From: Burkholderiales bacterium
GTDB taxonomy: Bacteria > Pseudomonadota > Gammaproteobacteria > Burkholderiales > Burkholderiaceae
DNA: 35,201 nucleotides
NCBI GenBank assembly: GCA_026225235.1
Contig: JAMFSK010000067.1
Location: forward strand, 1 to 35,201
Direction: 5' to 3'
Shown: piece by piece, positions 7,843 to 15,666 of the stretch
Layout of the letters: each line of letters opens with the position of its first letter
Position numbering within the stretch: the stretch's first letter is position 1
Made by a program: the position numbers and the translations under genes
Notes under the pieces: generated by a model
The model's input: only the letters and a program-made list of their open reading frames with translations
The model's database searches: none
Told to the model about the DNA's origin: nothing

Positions 7843-9195
7843 ATGCACACTCCGCCGTTTCGCCTGGCCCGCACGACAGGCATCCGCACGACAGGCATCG
7901 ACACGCAGGCCGGCTCGCTGCGCCCTGGCGCCGACGCCTGCTGCACCCCAGCCGAGGCCCCCGAACGCAGCGCCACCCCGCACCGTACCCGTCTCGCCGA
8001 ACTCGACTCGCATTTGCATTGTTCGGTTATCGGCACATGCATGAGCACCTCGGAGCTGCGCAAGCTGGTGCCCCGGTTTTCCGATATCGATCGTCAGCGT
8101 GCAAGCGATCTCGAGATCCATCACGAAGCGGTTCAGCTCTCGGTCGACGGTGGCGCGGGTTGCAAGGCATTGCAGAAGGCCCTCGACGAACGCTATGCGG
8201 TCGCGGTCCGACGCTTTGCTGCCGCCCGGGACCCCGAGGCGCTACTGGAACTATGGAACGAGGCGCTCAAGGGTGGCGACGTCCCCCCGGCCTACTGGGC
8301 CGTGATGACCCACCCTTACGCGACGATCGCGGTGCGGCAGGCCGCCTTCGGCGAAGTGCACATGTTGTCGCATCTGGTCGGCGCGGCGAACCGCGCCGAC
8401 ATCCGTCGCCTGGTCGCGCTCGAGGAAGACAACGCCGCGCTGCGCGAAAAAATCGAGCATCAGCAGAACCACTTGGCCGCCGTGAGCAGCGAGCACGAAG
8501 CGGCCATGCGCGAACTCAAGCTGCAGATGATTCAACTCGGTGCGCGCCTCGAGCGACAAACCGCCGAACTCGACGTCGACCTCCTGGCCGAGGTCAAGAC
8601 CCTGCGCGAAGCACTGGCGGCGCGCGATCAGCAAGTCGCCTTACAGACCGGCCGGCGCGAAGTGGCCGAGCAACGCGCGCAAGCGGAACATGAGGAGTCG
8701 ACGAACGTGCATAAAAGTCTTGATGACGCGCTGGCCTTGCTAAAGGTCATCCAGGCCGAGTCCGACGCGGTCGAGCGCGCCATGCTGCTCTCCGTCGCGC
8801 AGACGGCGACGCGCCGCGCGGGGCTTGATCAGTTGAACGGCAAGCGGATCGTGTACGTCGGCGGACGACCCGGTTCGAACACGACGCTCAAGTCGCTCGT
8901 CGAATCAGCCGGCGGGGAATTCATCGTGCACGATGGCGGCATTGAAGACCGCAAGGGTCTGCTGACCGCGACGGTCGCACGCGCGGATATGGTGGTGTTT
9001 CCGGTCGACTGTATCGATCACGATTCGATGAACCGGCTCAAGCGTGTGTGCGAGCGACATGGCGTGGCCTACTACCCGCTGCGTACCGCGAGTGTGGCCA
9101 GCTTTGTCGAACTGACGACCCGCGTGGAGATCGAACCGCCCGCGCAGGAGGGCAATGTGCCGCCCCCCTCGCATTTCTGCTTGCGCCACGGCTAA
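7843..9195 (+). CDS. DUF2325 domain protein with central coiled coil
   Basis: Protein of 450 residues of unknown function. The N-terminal region contains LDSHLHCSVIGTCMSTSEL, with His/Cys residues spaced like a metal or redox site. The middle (about residues 190-310) is a Glu/Ala/Leu-rich coiled coil. The C-terminal part is a DUF2325 domain, a Rossmann-like segment that includes GKRIVYVGGRPGSNTTLK, VHDGGIEDRKGLL and MVVFPVDCIDHDSM. The protein ends in SHFCLRHG, again with Cys and His. The start is the ATG at 7843 with GAGGG about 6 bases upstream. The frame is open further upstream, but that would run through the ModE-box region. It is divergent from molbindin and convergent with the GGDEF-EAL gene (14 bp). 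The Mo-box suggests, but does not prove, molybdenum-linked expression. Confidence 0.85.
   Translation: MHTPPFRLARTTGIRTTGIDTQAGSLRPGADACCTPAEAPERSATPHRTRLAELDSHLHCSVIGTCMSTSELRKLVPRFSDIDRQRASDLEIHHEAVQLSVDGGAGCKALQKALDERYAVAVRRFAAARDPEALLELWNEALKGGDVPPAYWAVMTHPYATIAVRQAAFGEVHMLSHLVGAANRADIRRLVALEEDNAALREKIEHQQNHLAAVSSEHEAAMRELKLQMIQLGARLERQTAELDVDLLAEVKTLREALAARDQQVALQTGRREVAEQRAQAEHEESTNVHKSLDDALALLKVIQAESDAVERAMLLSVAQTATRRAGLDQLNGKRIVYVGGRPGSNTTLKSLVESAGGEFIVHDGGIEDRKGLLTATVARADMVVFPVDCIDHDSMNRLKRVCERHGVAYYPLRTASVASFVELTTRVEIEPPAQEGNVPPPSHFCLRHG
7870..7899. repeat. Perfect 15-bp tandem duplication inside the DUF2325 gene
   Basis: CGCACGACAGGCATC occurs twice back to back. It is in frame and duplicates five residues (RTTGI RTTGI) in the poorly conserved N-terminal tail of the protein. 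It probably arose by slippage and should be tolerated, because the unit is a multiple of three. Confidence 0.8.
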
Positions 9196-9209
9196 CGGCT
9201 AAGCACGGC

Positions 9210-11630
9210 TCAGCTGACGACGGTCTCCGCAAGCCCGCTGTCCGGCGCGCCGACCTCGGCTGCCGGCCGTTGGGCGCCCTGCTGTTCCTTCCAGCCGCGC
9301 AGCCAGTCGGCCAGGCGTCCGGCCGCGAGGGGTCGGCTCACAAAATAACCCTGCGCCAGATCGCAGTTCAGCAACTTCAGTCGCTCAAGCGCTGAACGTG
9401 TCTCGACGCCCTCGGCAACCACTTTGAGTCCCAGACTGTGGCCCAGTGCAATGGTCGAGCGCACGATGGTTTCATCGTCGCCGTCGTCGGTCATGCCCAT
9501 CACGAACGACTTGTCGATCTTGATCTCATGGACCGGCATCTTCTTCAGGTACGCCAGCGACGAATAGCCCGTACCGAAGTCATCGATCGAGAGCCGCAAG
9601 CCCATCACGTACAGCTGGTCGAGCGTATCCATCGCGTGCAGCGGATCGTCCATCACCGCGCTCTCCGTGATCTCCACCCAGATCCATTCAGGCTGGACCT
9701 TGTGCTTCTCGAGCAAGGTCGCGAAGGTGTTCGGCAGATCGGCGTTGATCAGATCGCGTGCCGACACGTTGATCGACACATCCAGTTCGATCCCCTCTGC
9801 GCGCCACGCCGCGCATTGTTCGAGGGCCTTGTTGACGACCCAGCGTGAGAGCAGCTTGATATAGCCCGTCTGCTCGGCAAACGGGATGAATTCGTCGGGC
9901 GACACGATGCCGCGTTCGGGATGCTCCCAGCGTAACAACGCTTCAACGTAGCTGACCTGCCCGCTCGACAGGTCGACCTTCGGCTGGTAGTAGAGCATCA
10001 ACTGATCGTGCTCGACGGCGTAACGCAGTTCGCCCATCAACGACAGGCGCTCGGGGTTGTGCTGGTCGTCGCGCGCGTCATAGACGGCCACGCCCGCGTT
10101 CTTGCGCTTGGCCGCATACATCGCGACGTCGGCACGGCGCATCAAGGTGTAGAGCGATGCCCCGTCCTGCGGATAGCTGACCAGGCCGATGCTCACGCTC
10201 ACGTCGATGATCTGCGCCTCGATGAGGATCGGCTTTTCGAGCGCATGCAGGAGTGCGCCGGCCTGCCGATGCGCCGACTCGAGGTCATCTGAAGGCAGTA
10301 AGGTCGCGAACTCGTCGCCCCCGAGCCGCGCGATCACATCGCCCTCGGTGCACAGCACGCGCGAGAATCGTGCAGCCACTTCGCGCAACAACAGGTCGCC
10401 GATATGGTGACCGAGCGTGTCGTTGACGTACTTGAAGCGGTCGAGGTCCATCATCATGATCGAGAGCGAGCGCCCCGTGATCTCGGCCTCGACGAGCGCC
10501 GCCTCCACCGCTTCGTTGAAACGTGCCCGATTGGGCAGGCCCGTCAGGGTGTCTTCGTAAGCCAGCCGCGAAATCTGTCTCTCACGTTCCGCAATGCCGT
10601 CGCGCATGCGTGAGAAAGCCTTGGCGAGCTCGCCGACTTCACCATGCCGCGCGACCGGCATCACCGCGCTATAGTCGCCGCCGCCGATCTGGCGCGCGAA
10701 GCGCGTGAGACTGCGGATCGGCTCGGCCACGCTGCGGGCCGTGAACACGCTACCGACAATCGAGATCGCCACGCCGATCAGTGCAATGACAAGCAAGGTC
10801 GACTGAAGGTGCCGCAGCGGGGCCATGGCGTCATGCATCGAGCGCTGCAGCACGACGACGATTGGCCGCCCATCGGTAGGCAAGGCAATCGCCTTGGTCC
10901 CATAGTCATCGCCCCCCATCGTCACCAGCGTGCTTTGCCCCGGCATGGCGGCGACAGACCCGAGCGCCTCGGCGAACTGCGCCCGATCGCTTAAGCGCAT
11001 CGAGCTCGCCAGTAAGGTCCACTTCGACTTGGCGTCCAAACCAAGGAACGACACATCGAGCCCCACCAGGCTCGCCCGGTCGGTGGCACCGGCGTCGTCG
11101 ACGTGAAAGCCCATCACGACCCAGCCGATCGGCAGCGGCGCCTTGACCGGCACGGCCACGACCTCATACAGGCGACCATCGATCATGTCGAGCGCGGTGG
11201 CGCGCCCGTCGCGTGCAGCGCGGCCAACAAGTTTCGGAAACGCGAGGTGAGCGAAGGTCGGGCTCGGCGCGTGCGTCTCGGCCTCCAGCTTGCCATCGAG
11301 CCCAATGACCGCGACCACGTCCGCATGAACACGATCGCCATGGTTCTCGAGCGCCGAGCGTACCGTGTTGACATCCCCACTCGCGAGCGCGGCGCGGAAC
11401 GCAAAATCGGCGGTAATTACCGAGGCCGACTGCAATAGGCGGTCCGCATTGGCGCGCAGCGTGCGGTCGAAAACCCGCTGCCCGATCGTCAGGTCCTGGT
11501 TGACGGTCGCGCGCGAACTGGCGTGGATCGCCCCCGTGATCACCACGTAGACGGTGCCCTGGATCGCCAGCAGCAGCAGAACGAACACGACTGCGATCCG
11601 GGTGCGAAGGCTGTATGTTCGCTTGAACAT
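9210..11630 (-). CDS. Membrane dCache-HAMP-GGDEF-EAL cyclic-di-GMP protein
   Basis: Inner-membrane signalling protein of 806 residues. Order: TM1 (about 11-33), a periplasmic double-Cache sensor of the dCache_3 type (about 35-270), TM2 (about 275-297), HAMP (about 298-350), GGDEF and EAL. The GGDEF motif is intact at G437-F441 (RLGGDEFATLL). The expected inhibitory RxxD site just upstream reads TEGD, so product inhibition is probably lost. The EAL domain has E563-A564-L565 in EALLRW plus NVSARD, EITES, DDFGTGYSS, KIDKSF and EGVET, all compatible with activity. Both synthesis and breakdown of c-di-GMP are therefore possible. It is the last gene of a four-gene operon, 18 bp after the cupredoxin gene. 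The operon context suggests that its sensor reads a state set by the exported haem, copper and barrel proteins. Confidence 0.93.
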   Translation of the reverse strand: MFKRTYSLRTRIAVVFVLLLLAIQGTVYVVITGAIHASSRATVNQDLTIGQRVFDRTLRANADRLLQSASVITADFAFRAALASGDVNTVRSALENHGDRVHADVVAVIGLDGKLEAETHAPSPTFAHLAFPKLVGRAARDGRATALDMIDGRLYEVVAVPVKAPLPIGWVVMGFHVDDAGATDRASLVGLDVSFLGLDAKSKWTLLASSMRLSDRAQFAEALGSVAAMPGQSTLVTMGGDDYGTKAIALPTDGRPIVVVLQRSMHDAMAPLRHLQSTLLVIALIGVAISIVGSVFTARSVAEPIRSLTRFARQIGGGDYSAVMPVARHGEVGELAKAFSRMRDGIAERERQISRLAYEDTLTGLPNRARFNEAVEAALVEAEITGRSLSIMMMDLDRFKYVNDTLGHHIGDLLLREVAARFSRVLCTEGDVIARLGGDEFATLLPSDDLESAHRQAGALLHALEKPILIEAQIIDVSVSIGLVSYPQDGASLYTLMRRADVAMYAAKRKNAGVAVYDARDDQHNPERLSLMGELRYAVEHDQLMLYYQPKVDLSSGQVSYVEALLRWEHPERGIVSPDEFIPFAEQTGYIKLLSRWVVNKALEQCAAWRAEGIELDVSINVSARDLINADLPNTFATLLEKHKVQPEWIWVEITESAVMDDPLHAMDTLDQLYVMGLRLSIDDFGTGYSSLAYLKKMPVHEIKIDKSFVMGMTDDGDDETIVRSTIALGHSLGLKVVAEGVETRSALERLKLLNCDLAQGYFVSRPLAAGRLADWLRGWKEQQGAQRPAAEVGAPDSGLAETVVS

Positions 11631-11648
11631 GGCGGGCCCGCGTGAGCG

Positions 11649-12272
11649 TTATTGAGGTTTGAGCGGCAGCTCGATCGTCAGGCTGGCATCCGCACCGATC
11701 GAGATCCGCTGCGCCGGCAGTTTGGCCGGGTCAGCGAGCTGGTAGTGCCAAGCCCTGAACTCATAGTTGCCCGGCGGCAAATTGTCGATGTGCGCCACGC
11801 CGTGCTCATCGGATTTGCCGACATAGGGGCTGTCGACGACATAGACATAGGCCAGCATCGAGTCGTGAATATTGCAGCCCAGCACGACCAGGCCCGGCTT
11901 GTCGAATACCACTGGGTGCGACGGCACGCCTGAATACAGGTCGAGCTCGAACGTCTTGGGCGGCGAGAACGAGTAGACATCGTGTTCGATGTTGTCCTTG
12001 TTCGGAAACGACACCGAGGTCCCGGTCTGGATGATCGACACGAGCGGCACGTACTGGCGGTGGATCTGATCAATGATCGCAGTACCCGGATGCGCGGGCG
12101 GCAGCTTGCCGTCGGACGGCACCGCATAGACCGCGGCATCGCTGACGGGGTGCGCTTGTTGATCGACCAGATGCACCTGGACGGTCAAGGCCGAAGCCGC
12201 CTGTACCAGCCCCATGAGCGCAGCCCACCCGCAGGCGTAGCGAACACGGCGCGAAATTGTCTGAATCATCAT
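11649..12272 (-). CDS. Exported cupredoxin-like (methylamine utilization-type) protein
   Basis: Predicted periplasmic protein of 207 residues. A signal peptide (about 1-28, ending ASA) is followed by a plastocyanin-like beta domain. Likely type-1 copper ligands are H97 (NIEHDVY), C133 and H136 (GCNIHDSM) and M139. A C-terminal beta module (HGVAHIDNLPPGNYEFRAWHY) resembles carboxypeptidase regulatory-like domains. Proteins of this architecture are often annotated as methylamine utilization proteins, but no amine dehydrogenase genes are present here, so that name should not be read as function. Two adjacent ATGs (12272, 12269) are possible starts; the first leaves an 11-bp gap to the globin gene upstream. 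Copper binding is inferred from the ligand pattern. Confidence 0.82.
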   Translation of the reverse strand: MMIQTISRRVRYACGWAALMGLVQAASALTVQVHLVDQQAHPVSDAAVYAVPSDGKLPPAHPGTAIIDQIHRQYVPLVSIIQTGTSVSFPNKDNIEHDVYSFSPPKTFELDLYSGVPSHPVVFDKPGLVVLGCNIHDSMLAYVYVVDSPYVGKSDEHGVAHIDNLPPGNYEFRAWHYQLADPAKLPAQRISIGADASLTIELPLKPQ

Positions 12273-12283
12273 GGGCTCTGCTT

Positions 12284-12802
12284 TCAATTTTCGACGATGT
12301 CGCGGTACATCGGCGCGAACAAGGCCAAGAGTTTGTTCTGCACGCGGAACGGGATGTCGTTCTCGTCCATCGAGTCCTGCAGGTCTTCGACCAGCGCATT
12401 GAAAGCCGCCATCGTGATCTTTTCACCTGCGTGAGAACGCTTCATCGAACGGCCGGTATAGGTGCAGGGGCCACCGCCCAACACACAGATCTGCTCATCG
12501 AGCTTTTCGCGAATACGGCGATCCGGTGCGTTGATGAAGTACTCGGACGTACGCGGATCGGCATGCAAGCGCGCCATCAGGCCGACGACGATCTTGTCGA
12601 TGCCGGCTTTCTCGCCGAGTTGCCGGTATAGCGTGTCGTCAGCGCAGGCGGAGCGACTCGCGCCACCTGCTGCCAGGGCGAACGCCATGCCGATGAGCAA
12701 CACGGGTCGCGCGACAGCCACGCGCAGTGCCTCAAGCAGCGGACGGGCGCAAGCGGGGCGAAGAGAAGAGGTCATAGGCAGGGTGAAGTCAGAGGCGTTC
12801 AT
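12284..12802 (-). CDS. Exported group 1 truncated haemoglobin
   Basis: Globin-family protein of 172 residues. The C-terminal domain (about 57-172) has the group-1 truncated haemoglobin pattern: LYRQLGEKAGIDKIV, a YF pair near residue 88, GGGPCTYTGRSM, and the proximal haem ligand H124 in RSHAGEKIT. An N-terminal extension contains a hydrophobic segment (about 31-45) ending near SACADD, which suggests export or anchoring in the periplasm; most truncated haemoglobins are cytoplasmic, so this is notable. The ATG at 12802 overlaps the stop of the upstream DUF3034 gene as ATGA, indicating translational coupling. ATG 12775 is an alternative. Group-1 globins bind O2 and NO; which ligand matters here is unknown. 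Confidence 0.85.
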   Translation of the reverse strand: MNASDFTLPMTSSLRPACARPLLEALRVAVARPVLLIGMAFALAAGGASRSACADDTLYRQLGEKAGIDKIVVGLMARLHADPRTSEYFINAPDRRIREKLDEQICVLGGGPCTYTGRSMKRSHAGEKITMAAFNALVEDLQDSMDENDIPFRVQNKLLALFAPMYRDIVEN

Positions 12803-13716
12803 CAGAAGCCCAACTGTGCAGACAAGTAGATACCGTGCTGATCGCGAATCGTCGCGATGTCGCCGAGTTGCACATAGGCGGCTGTCAGCGACACGTATTT
12901 GTTGGGCGCCCACGCAACGAAGGCGTCGTACCAGTCCTGCTCGCGTGCGAAACCCAGGTTGTTCGGCTTGGTCCGGTACTCGACGCCCGCGGCGATATGT
13001 TTCGAGAGCAGATACGCAATCGATGTTTCGAACTCGGGATGATAGTTATCCGACAGGTCGCCGCCAAAGCCGAGCAGACCGAGCTGGTTCGCTTTGGTCA
13101 GCCGGACCGTGCCGTTGATCAGCAGGCTTTGCGCGAGCAGCAGCTTGGTTGCTGACACGTAGAAGTCGGTACCGGTATCGCTTCGGGCGCCGATCGCCGC
13201 GATGATGTTCGCGTTGTTGTTGTGCTTGAACTGGATGCCGGCGGCAATCTGTGGCAACCACATGTCCTGGTCGAGCACTGCATTGCCCATCAGCTTGACC
13301 TTCACGCCGAAGATGTCTTGCGAGAACCGATACCCTTCGCCAAGCCCGAGTTGCGCGCCGGCGTTGCGGGTGTCGAATGTCTGGTGAGCAATCGAGAGTT
13401 CGACCCGGTCGCTGAACCCGATCATGACTCCGGACGTATTGAGCGAGTAATCGTCTGACTTAACGTAAGTGTCATGGAGATTGGCACCCACTTGCCCCTC
13501 ACTCTCGTAGCCACCGATGATCGCCCATGGCGTCAGGCCGCCACCGGCTGCCCCTTCGATCTGCGACACTCCACCCGTCAACAGCAGCTTGCCGCTGCTG
13601 GACGCACTCTGGGCGAACACAGGGGACATGCCGGCGAGCAGGCCGCTGATCAGGCCGATGAGCAGCGCGGTTGTCGAGGCAAACTTGCGGGGGGAGCGGG
13701 TCAGCACACCTTTCAT
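12802..13716 (-). CDS. DUF3034 family outer-membrane beta-barrel protein
   Basis: Predicted outer-membrane protein of 304 residues. A signal peptide (about 1-35, PVFA/QS) is followed by alternating amphipathic beta strands, and the C-terminus is YLSAQLGF, a terminal Phe typical of substrates of the BAM assembly machine. Family text such as LLTGGVSQIEGAAGGGLTPWA, FSDRVELSIAHQTFDT and WLPQIAAGIQFKHN fits DUF3034. Function is unknown; a pore or ligand-presenting barrel is plausible. It is the first gene of the minus-strand operon with the globin, cupredoxin and GGDEF-EAL genes. Its promoter must lie in the 403-bp gap shared with the divergent AraC-type regulator gene. The ribosome-binding site is weak. 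Confidence 0.87.
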   Translation of the reverse strand: MKGVLTRSPRKFASTTALLIGLISGLLAGMSPVFAQSASSSGKLLLTGGVSQIEGAAGGGLTPWAIIGGYESEGQVGANLHDTYVKSDDYSLNTSGVMIGFSDRVELSIAHQTFDTRNAGAQLGLGEGYRFSQDIFGVKVKLMGNAVLDQDMWLPQIAAGIQFKHNNNANIIAAIGARSDTGTDFYVSATKLLLAQSLLINGTVRLTKANQLGLLGFGGDLSDNYHPEFETSIAYLLSKHIAAGVEYRTKPNNLGFAREQDWYDAFVAWAPNKYVSLTAAYVQLGDIATIRDQHGIYLSAQLGF

Positions 13717-14119
13717 CTTCGAAGGACGTTCCAGTCAGTTGTACGGACCGTCGCTCGAATGGGGGCCCAGTAAGTGATAACGACGCGACCGGATGATTCT
13801 TGAGAATGCGAACAAACGCCCGCGCACCAGCGGACCGACGTACCCAGGGCCGCGTGCCGCGTGAACGCTGGCGCTTCAATGACTTGCGAAAAAACGGCAT
13901 ACCGTTTGCACGAAAAGAAACGAATGTTTTAAACGACAAGGCTTGGCGGAAGCACTGGGTCACCGCCCCTGAGACCGGTACTCGCCGCCGGAGTAAGATG
14001 CCAACCCGGGTAGCGCACCCCGTTGCAGCCCGAGTTGCTGCGCGGGTGGCCGCCCAGGGCGAGGCCCCGGCCATCATCCGAATCGCAACCCGATATCTCA
14101 TTGCCGCAATCAATCGACC
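13717..14119. other. Divergent promoter region between DUF3034 operon and AraC regulator
   Basis: A 403-base gap without a convincing gene. It contains an AT-richer island at about 13885-13940. Inside it, at 13892-13907, is an inverted repeat, AAACGG-CATA-CCGTTT. This is the best operator candidate for control of the operon or of the regulator. Around 14020-14060, imperfect 12-bp GC-rich repeats are visible. Confidence 0.45.
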
Positions 14120-15070
14120 ATGGATGCACTCGACCGGCTCATCGACCTGTCGCGCCTGCAAGGCGCGCTCGATCTTCGCTGCCTGCTGGGCGGCGAGTGG
14201 GAACTCGACCACCCTCACGCACCCGTAGGAGAAGCGACCTACCATGTCGTGCTGAGCGGACAGTGCACGCTCAGGCTGCGCGGCCAGACCGATGTGGCGC
14301 TCGAAGCCGGCGACATTGCCATGCTCCCACACGGCGACGCGCATGTGCTTGTCAACCATGCCGCAGCAGATGATGCGAGCCGGTCGACCGGCTCGCCCGC
14401 GACCACCCTGCCGCCCGCGGGCGAGATGCAGAGCCGTCATAACGGCGTGGTCACCGTGCGCAGCAATACGCCGGAATCTGCCGCGACGCTCGACTTGTTG
14501 TGCGGCCGTTTCACGTATGCGAACAAGGCGCTGCTGATGGACGTGCTGCCGGGACTTGTCAAATCATCGTTCGCCTCGGCCGAGGTGCCCGACCTCGCGC
14601 ATCTGGTCGGCATGATGCGCAGAGAATCGAGCGACGCCGGGGCCGGTGCACATTCGATCGTCTCGGCACTCTCGACGGCCCTCTTCACACTCGTGCTGCG
14701 CGCCTATCTCGCGCAACAGCCGTCGACCACTGACATCCTCGCGCTGCTCTCCAACCCGCGCCTCGGACCATCGGTGATCGCGATGCTCGAACGCCCTGCC
14801 GAAAAGTGGACCATCGAGATGCTCGCGCAGCAGTCGGCCATGTCGCGCGCCACGTACATGCGCGCGTTCAGTGCGCTGACGACCGATTCGCCGATGAGCC
14901 TGCTCGGGCGCATCCGCATGCAGCTTGCGGGCTCGCTGCTGGTGCGCTCCGCCAAGAGCATCGGGGAGATCGCCGATGACGTGGGCTACCAGTCCGAATC
15001 GGCATTCAGCCGGAAATTCAAGGACGCGTACGGCGTCGGCCCCGGGCAGTTCAGGCAAGCACGTGACTGA
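14120..15070 (+). CDS. AraC family regulator with N-terminal cupin
   Basis: Transcription regulator of 316 residues. An N-terminal cupin sensor (about 10-95; YHVVLSGQCTLRLRG, then ALEAGDIAMLPHGDAHVL) is followed by a helical region. A C-terminal AraC-type DNA-binding domain has two helix-turn-helix units (IEMLAQQSAMSRATYMRAF and SIGEIADDVGYQSESAFSRKFKDAYG). It is divergent from the DUF3034-globin-cupredoxin-GGDEF/EAL operon, and AraC proteins often control adjacent divergent genes, so that operon is its best candidate target. The start ATG at 14120 has no strong ribosome-binding site but fits the family N-terminus (MDALDRLIDLSRLQG). The ModE-like gene follows after 53 bp, possibly co-transcribed. 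Confidence 0.92.
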   Translation: MDALDRLIDLSRLQGALDLRCLLGGEWELDHPHAPVGEATYHVVLSGQCTLRLRGQTDVALEAGDIAMLPHGDAHVLVNHAAADDASRSTGSPATTLPPAGEMQSRHNGVVTVRSNTPESAATLDLLCGRFTYANKALLMDVLPGLVKSSFASAEVPDLAHLVGMMRRESSDAGAGAHSIVSALSTALFTLVLRAYLAQQPSTTDILALLSNPRLGPSVIAMLERPAEKWTIEMLAQQSAMSRATYMRAFSALTTDSPMSLLGRIRMQLAGSLLVRSAKSIGEIADDVGYQSESAFSRKFKDAYGVGPGQFRQARD

Positions 15071-15123
15071 AGCCCGCGCGCGGGCACGCGAAGGCCACCC
15101 GCGCTTCGGCTATCCTGTCGACC

Positions 15124-15516
15124 ATGGCTACGACCCCTACCCCTACCCCCGAGACCGCAGCGATGCCCGCCGCGCCCGACGTGCGCTTCCGGCTGCGCAT
15201 CACCCGCGAAGACGCCATTGCCATTGGACCCGGCAAGGTCGCCCTGCTCGAGGCCGTGCGCGAGCACGGCTCGATCTCCGCGGCCGCGCGCGGCCTGAAC
15301 ATGTCATACCGGCGCGCATGGATGCTGTTAGACAGCCTCAACCAGTCGCTCAGTTCGCCCGCGATCGTCTCCGAACACGGTGGCAACACCGGTGGACGCA
15401 GCGTACTCACGCCCATCGGCGAGCAGGTTGTCCGGCTATATCGCGAGATCGAAACGCAGGCGTATGCAGCATGTGCTGACCCTATCGACGCCCTGACCGC
15501 GCTGCTCAAACGCTGA
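15124..15516 (+). CDS. ModE-like winged-helix regulator (DNA-binding domain only)
   Basis: DNA-binding protein of 130 residues. After a Thr/Pro-rich N-terminus comes a LysR/ModE-type winged helix: ALLEAVREHGSISAAARGLNMSYRRAWMLLDSLN, a GGxxGGRSVLTPIGE wing (GGNTGGRSVL), and a closing helix. This matches the N-terminal domain of ModE, the molybdate-responsive repressor. No Mop/TOBE ligand-binding half follows, so it is a short ModE variant. Molybdate sensing would then need a partner, for example the separate di-Mop protein at 7222-7641; that pairing is inference. It follows the cupin-AraC gene by 53 bp, a gap that includes a perfect GC palindrome at 15072-15085. Confidence 0.85.
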   Translation: MATTPTPTPETAAMPAAPDVRFRLRITREDAIAIGPGKVALLEAVREHGSISAAARGLNMSYRRAWMLLDSLNQSLSSPAIVSEHGGNTGGRSVLTPIGEQVVRLYREIETQAYAACADPIDALTALLKR

Positions 15517-15666
15517 GGGCTCACCCGATGTCTCGCCTCCGGTTGCGTGATGACCCGCCCCCGTCCCGCACACGCGCTGGCATCCCGATACGGTCTGACC
15601 GGCTTGCGCCTCAGAGCTTTTAAGAACGCTTAAAGGACCTTAATCGCGCCACCGGTTACGCTGCTG

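Noticed and set aside
11649..12272. Methylamine utilization operon member
   Set aside because: The protein type is often given that name, but no methylamine dehydrogenase or maturation genes are adjacent; only the cupredoxin-like fold is supported.
13499..14440. Open frame of 313 codons on the minus strand overlapping DUF3034 and AraC genes
   Set aside because: Overlaps two good genes out of frame; low-complexity Ala-Thr-Arg repeats; no family features.
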